NCBI GenBank assembly: GCA_029984855.1
Contig: JARQZL010000069.1
Coordinates: forward strand, 1 to 44,179
From: Archaeoglobales archaeon
GTDB lineage: Archaea; Halobacteriota; Archaeoglobi; Archaeoglobales; Archaeoglobaceae
DNA: 44,179 bases
Direction of reading: 5' to 3'
A program made the position numbers and the translations under genes. The notes under the pieces are model-generated. The model ran no database searches, was not told where the DNA came from, and worked only from the letters and a program-made list of their open reading frames with translations. Below, in pieces: positions 43,101-44,179 of this stretch. Each line of letters begins with the position of its first letter. Position 1 is the stretch's first letter.

Positions 43101-44179
43101 ATGGAACTCGAAGAGTTTGAGGAAGTGAGGCGATGGCTCAACAACGTCAAGGAAGGGAGCAAGCCATCCTACAGAGCAGGACTGAGACTTTTCTGCGAGT
43201 GGTGTGGACTAAATCCGACTCAGCTCCTTGACGAGGCTGAGGAAGATAGGAAGAAGTCAAGAAGGGAAAGAGGTAAGCCCGAAGCAAGGCTGATGGAATT
43301 CTACAACTATCTTATAAACGAGAAGAAGGTGGCGAAGAAGACCGCAACGCTGTACTTCACAGCAGTCAGGAGTTTTTACAAGTGGAACGGCTTTCCTTTG
43401 AACGTCAAAACTCCAAAAGCTGCACCGAAGAAGGAGAACAGGAAAGCAGCCATAACTCCAGAAATTGTCAAAAAGCTTGTTGACCACGCTCCCACGTTAA
43501 GGGATAGGGCTATCATCCTGTTTCTATTCCAGGGAGGATTCGACGTCTCAACGCTCTGCAGCCTTAACTACGGAGACGTGAAGAACGAGCTCGAAAGCGG
43601 AAAGGTTCCCATGATGATTTACGTCGTAAGGGAGAAGGAGGAAGTTGAGTACTTCACTTTCGTTGGAAGAGATGCGGTTGAGGCGTTGAAGGCTTATCTG
43701 AACGATAGAAGGGCGAAGGGAGAAGAGATGAAGTTGGATACTCCCCTCTTCATAAAGGATAAGGCAAAAAGGAGGAAGGGAGAGAGAATCAGCCCGCACC
43801 ACATTCAGAACATGCTCAGGGAGACCGCAATCAAGGCTGGACTGATAACGAAAGAGGAGATGGAAAAAGTTGACTTCAATCCGTACAGGCCGCACGCTCT
43901 GAGGGCAGCCTTTTCATCGATACTAAGGCTGAACGGATTCGACCCAGTGCTTGTCGAGTTCATGATGGGACACTCAATTCCATACAATGGGGCTTACCTG
44001 ATACCTCCGCCTGAGGAGGTGAGGCAGATGTACGCTGATGTTGAGCCTCAGCTCAGCATATCCACGGCTGTGAAGGATGTCAGTGAGATTGAGGAGAAGC
44101 TTGAGACGTACAAGAAGATACTCGAAGATGTGCAGGCTGAGAACAAGAAGCTCAGAGAGCAGTTCAATACCTTGTGGGA
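43101..44179 (+). CDS. Tyrosine recombinase/integrase, runs off the right edge
   Basis: The open frame gives at least 359 residues with no stop before the window ends. Residues 1-110 form a SAM-like core-binding domain (KPSYRAGLRLFCEWCG). The catalytic domain has HALR (H265, R268), GHS (H291) and a Tyr near MYADVEPQL (Y311) as the likely nucleophile. The first catalytic Arg, normally in a GLRISEL-type box, appears as D148 (GGFDVSTLCSL). After the Tyr a coiled coil of about 30 residues follows (VSEIEEKLETYKKILEDV). Proteins of this shape occur in archaeal plasmids and proviruses; a chromosomal XerA would be shorter and keep the Arg. It lies directly beside the CRISPR relic. Confidence 0.85.
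   Translation, partial: MELEEFEEVRRWLNNVKEGSKPSYRAGLRLFCEWCGLNPTQLLDEAEEDRKKSRRERGKPEARLMEFYNYLINEKKVAKKTATLYFTAVRSFYKWNGFPLNVKTPKAAPKKENRKAAITPEIVKKLVDHAPTLRDRAIILFLFQGGFDVSTLCSLNYGDVKNELESGKVPMMIYVVREKEEVEYFTFVGRDAVEALKAYLNDRRAKGEEMKLDTPLFIKDKAKRRKGERISPHHIQNMLRETAIKAGLITKEEMEKVDFNPYRPHALRAAFSSILRLNGFDPVLVEFMMGHSIPYNGAYLIPPPEEVRQMYADVEPQLSISTAVKDVSEIEEKLETYKKILEDVQAENKKLREQFNTLW

Noticed and set aside
1-44179. tRNA, rRNA or insertion sequences
   Set aside because: I saw no cloverleaf-like segment in the intergenic gaps, no rRNA sequence, and no transposase or terminal inverted repeats.

Overview
The window looks like chromosomal DNA of a hyperthermophilic euryarchaeon of the order Archaeoglobales (Archaeoglobus, Ferroglobus or Geoglobus type; the genus cannot be fixed from the sequence alone). 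It carries the large subunit of the archaeal D-family DNA polymerase, F420-dependent methylenetetrahydromethanopterin reductase (Mer), ribose-1,5-bisphosphate isomerase, a CetZ tubulin homologue, diphthamide genes, archease and archaemetzincin. It also carries a DNA gyrase A subunit, which suits this order. CRISPR repeats near the right end have the GTTGAAATCAGA...GGATTGAAAG form I know from Archaeoglobus. Many genes have a TATA box about 22-30 bases before the start codon, which suggests leaderless mRNAs; genes inside operons have Shine-Dalgarno sites or overlap their neighbours.

Layout, left to right. 1-1.6 kb: the first codons of a probable uroporphyrinogen-III synthase and a two-domain KaiC-like ATPase. 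1.7-3.9 kb (minus): a tightly overlapping operon of archease, a DUF2150-like protein, a SWIM zinc-finger protein and a TrmO-dUTPase fusion. 4-7.7 kb: mer, ribose-1,5-bisphosphate isomerase, a small ORF and thiC. 7.7-11.4 kb (minus): a His-rich small protein, a Mut7-C RNase-like protein, an HD phosphohydrolase and gyrA. 11.5-16.3 kb (plus): dphB, a radical SAM/SPASM protein, and a HerA-type ATPase linked to UPF0212 and a Cas4-like protein. 16.3-22.6 kb (minus): a cetZ / membrane-anchored coiled-coil protein / archaemetzincin operon, then ppsA-dph2. 22.7-28.6 kb: serA, an Lrp-type regulator, an SPFH-prs-phosphoribosyltransferase operon and a biotin carboxylase.

28.7-36.7 kb (plus) is one long gene cluster for uptake and activation of a carboxylic acid: livG, acyl-CoA ligase, livH, livM, a Tat-lipoprotein binding protein, livF and a PaaK-family protein. 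36.7-42.8 kb (minus): polC (DP2) and an Lhr-type helicase. 42.9-44.2 kb: a decayed CRISPR array of about three repeats and two spacers, followed directly by a tyrosine recombinase that runs off the end.

The most unusual items are the orphan CRISPR relic beside an integrase with an altered catalytic box, the CetZ operon, the TrmO-dUTPase fusion, the HerA/Cas4-like pair whose nuclease motif is degraded, and the PaaK-like protein that lacks its ATP-binding loop.
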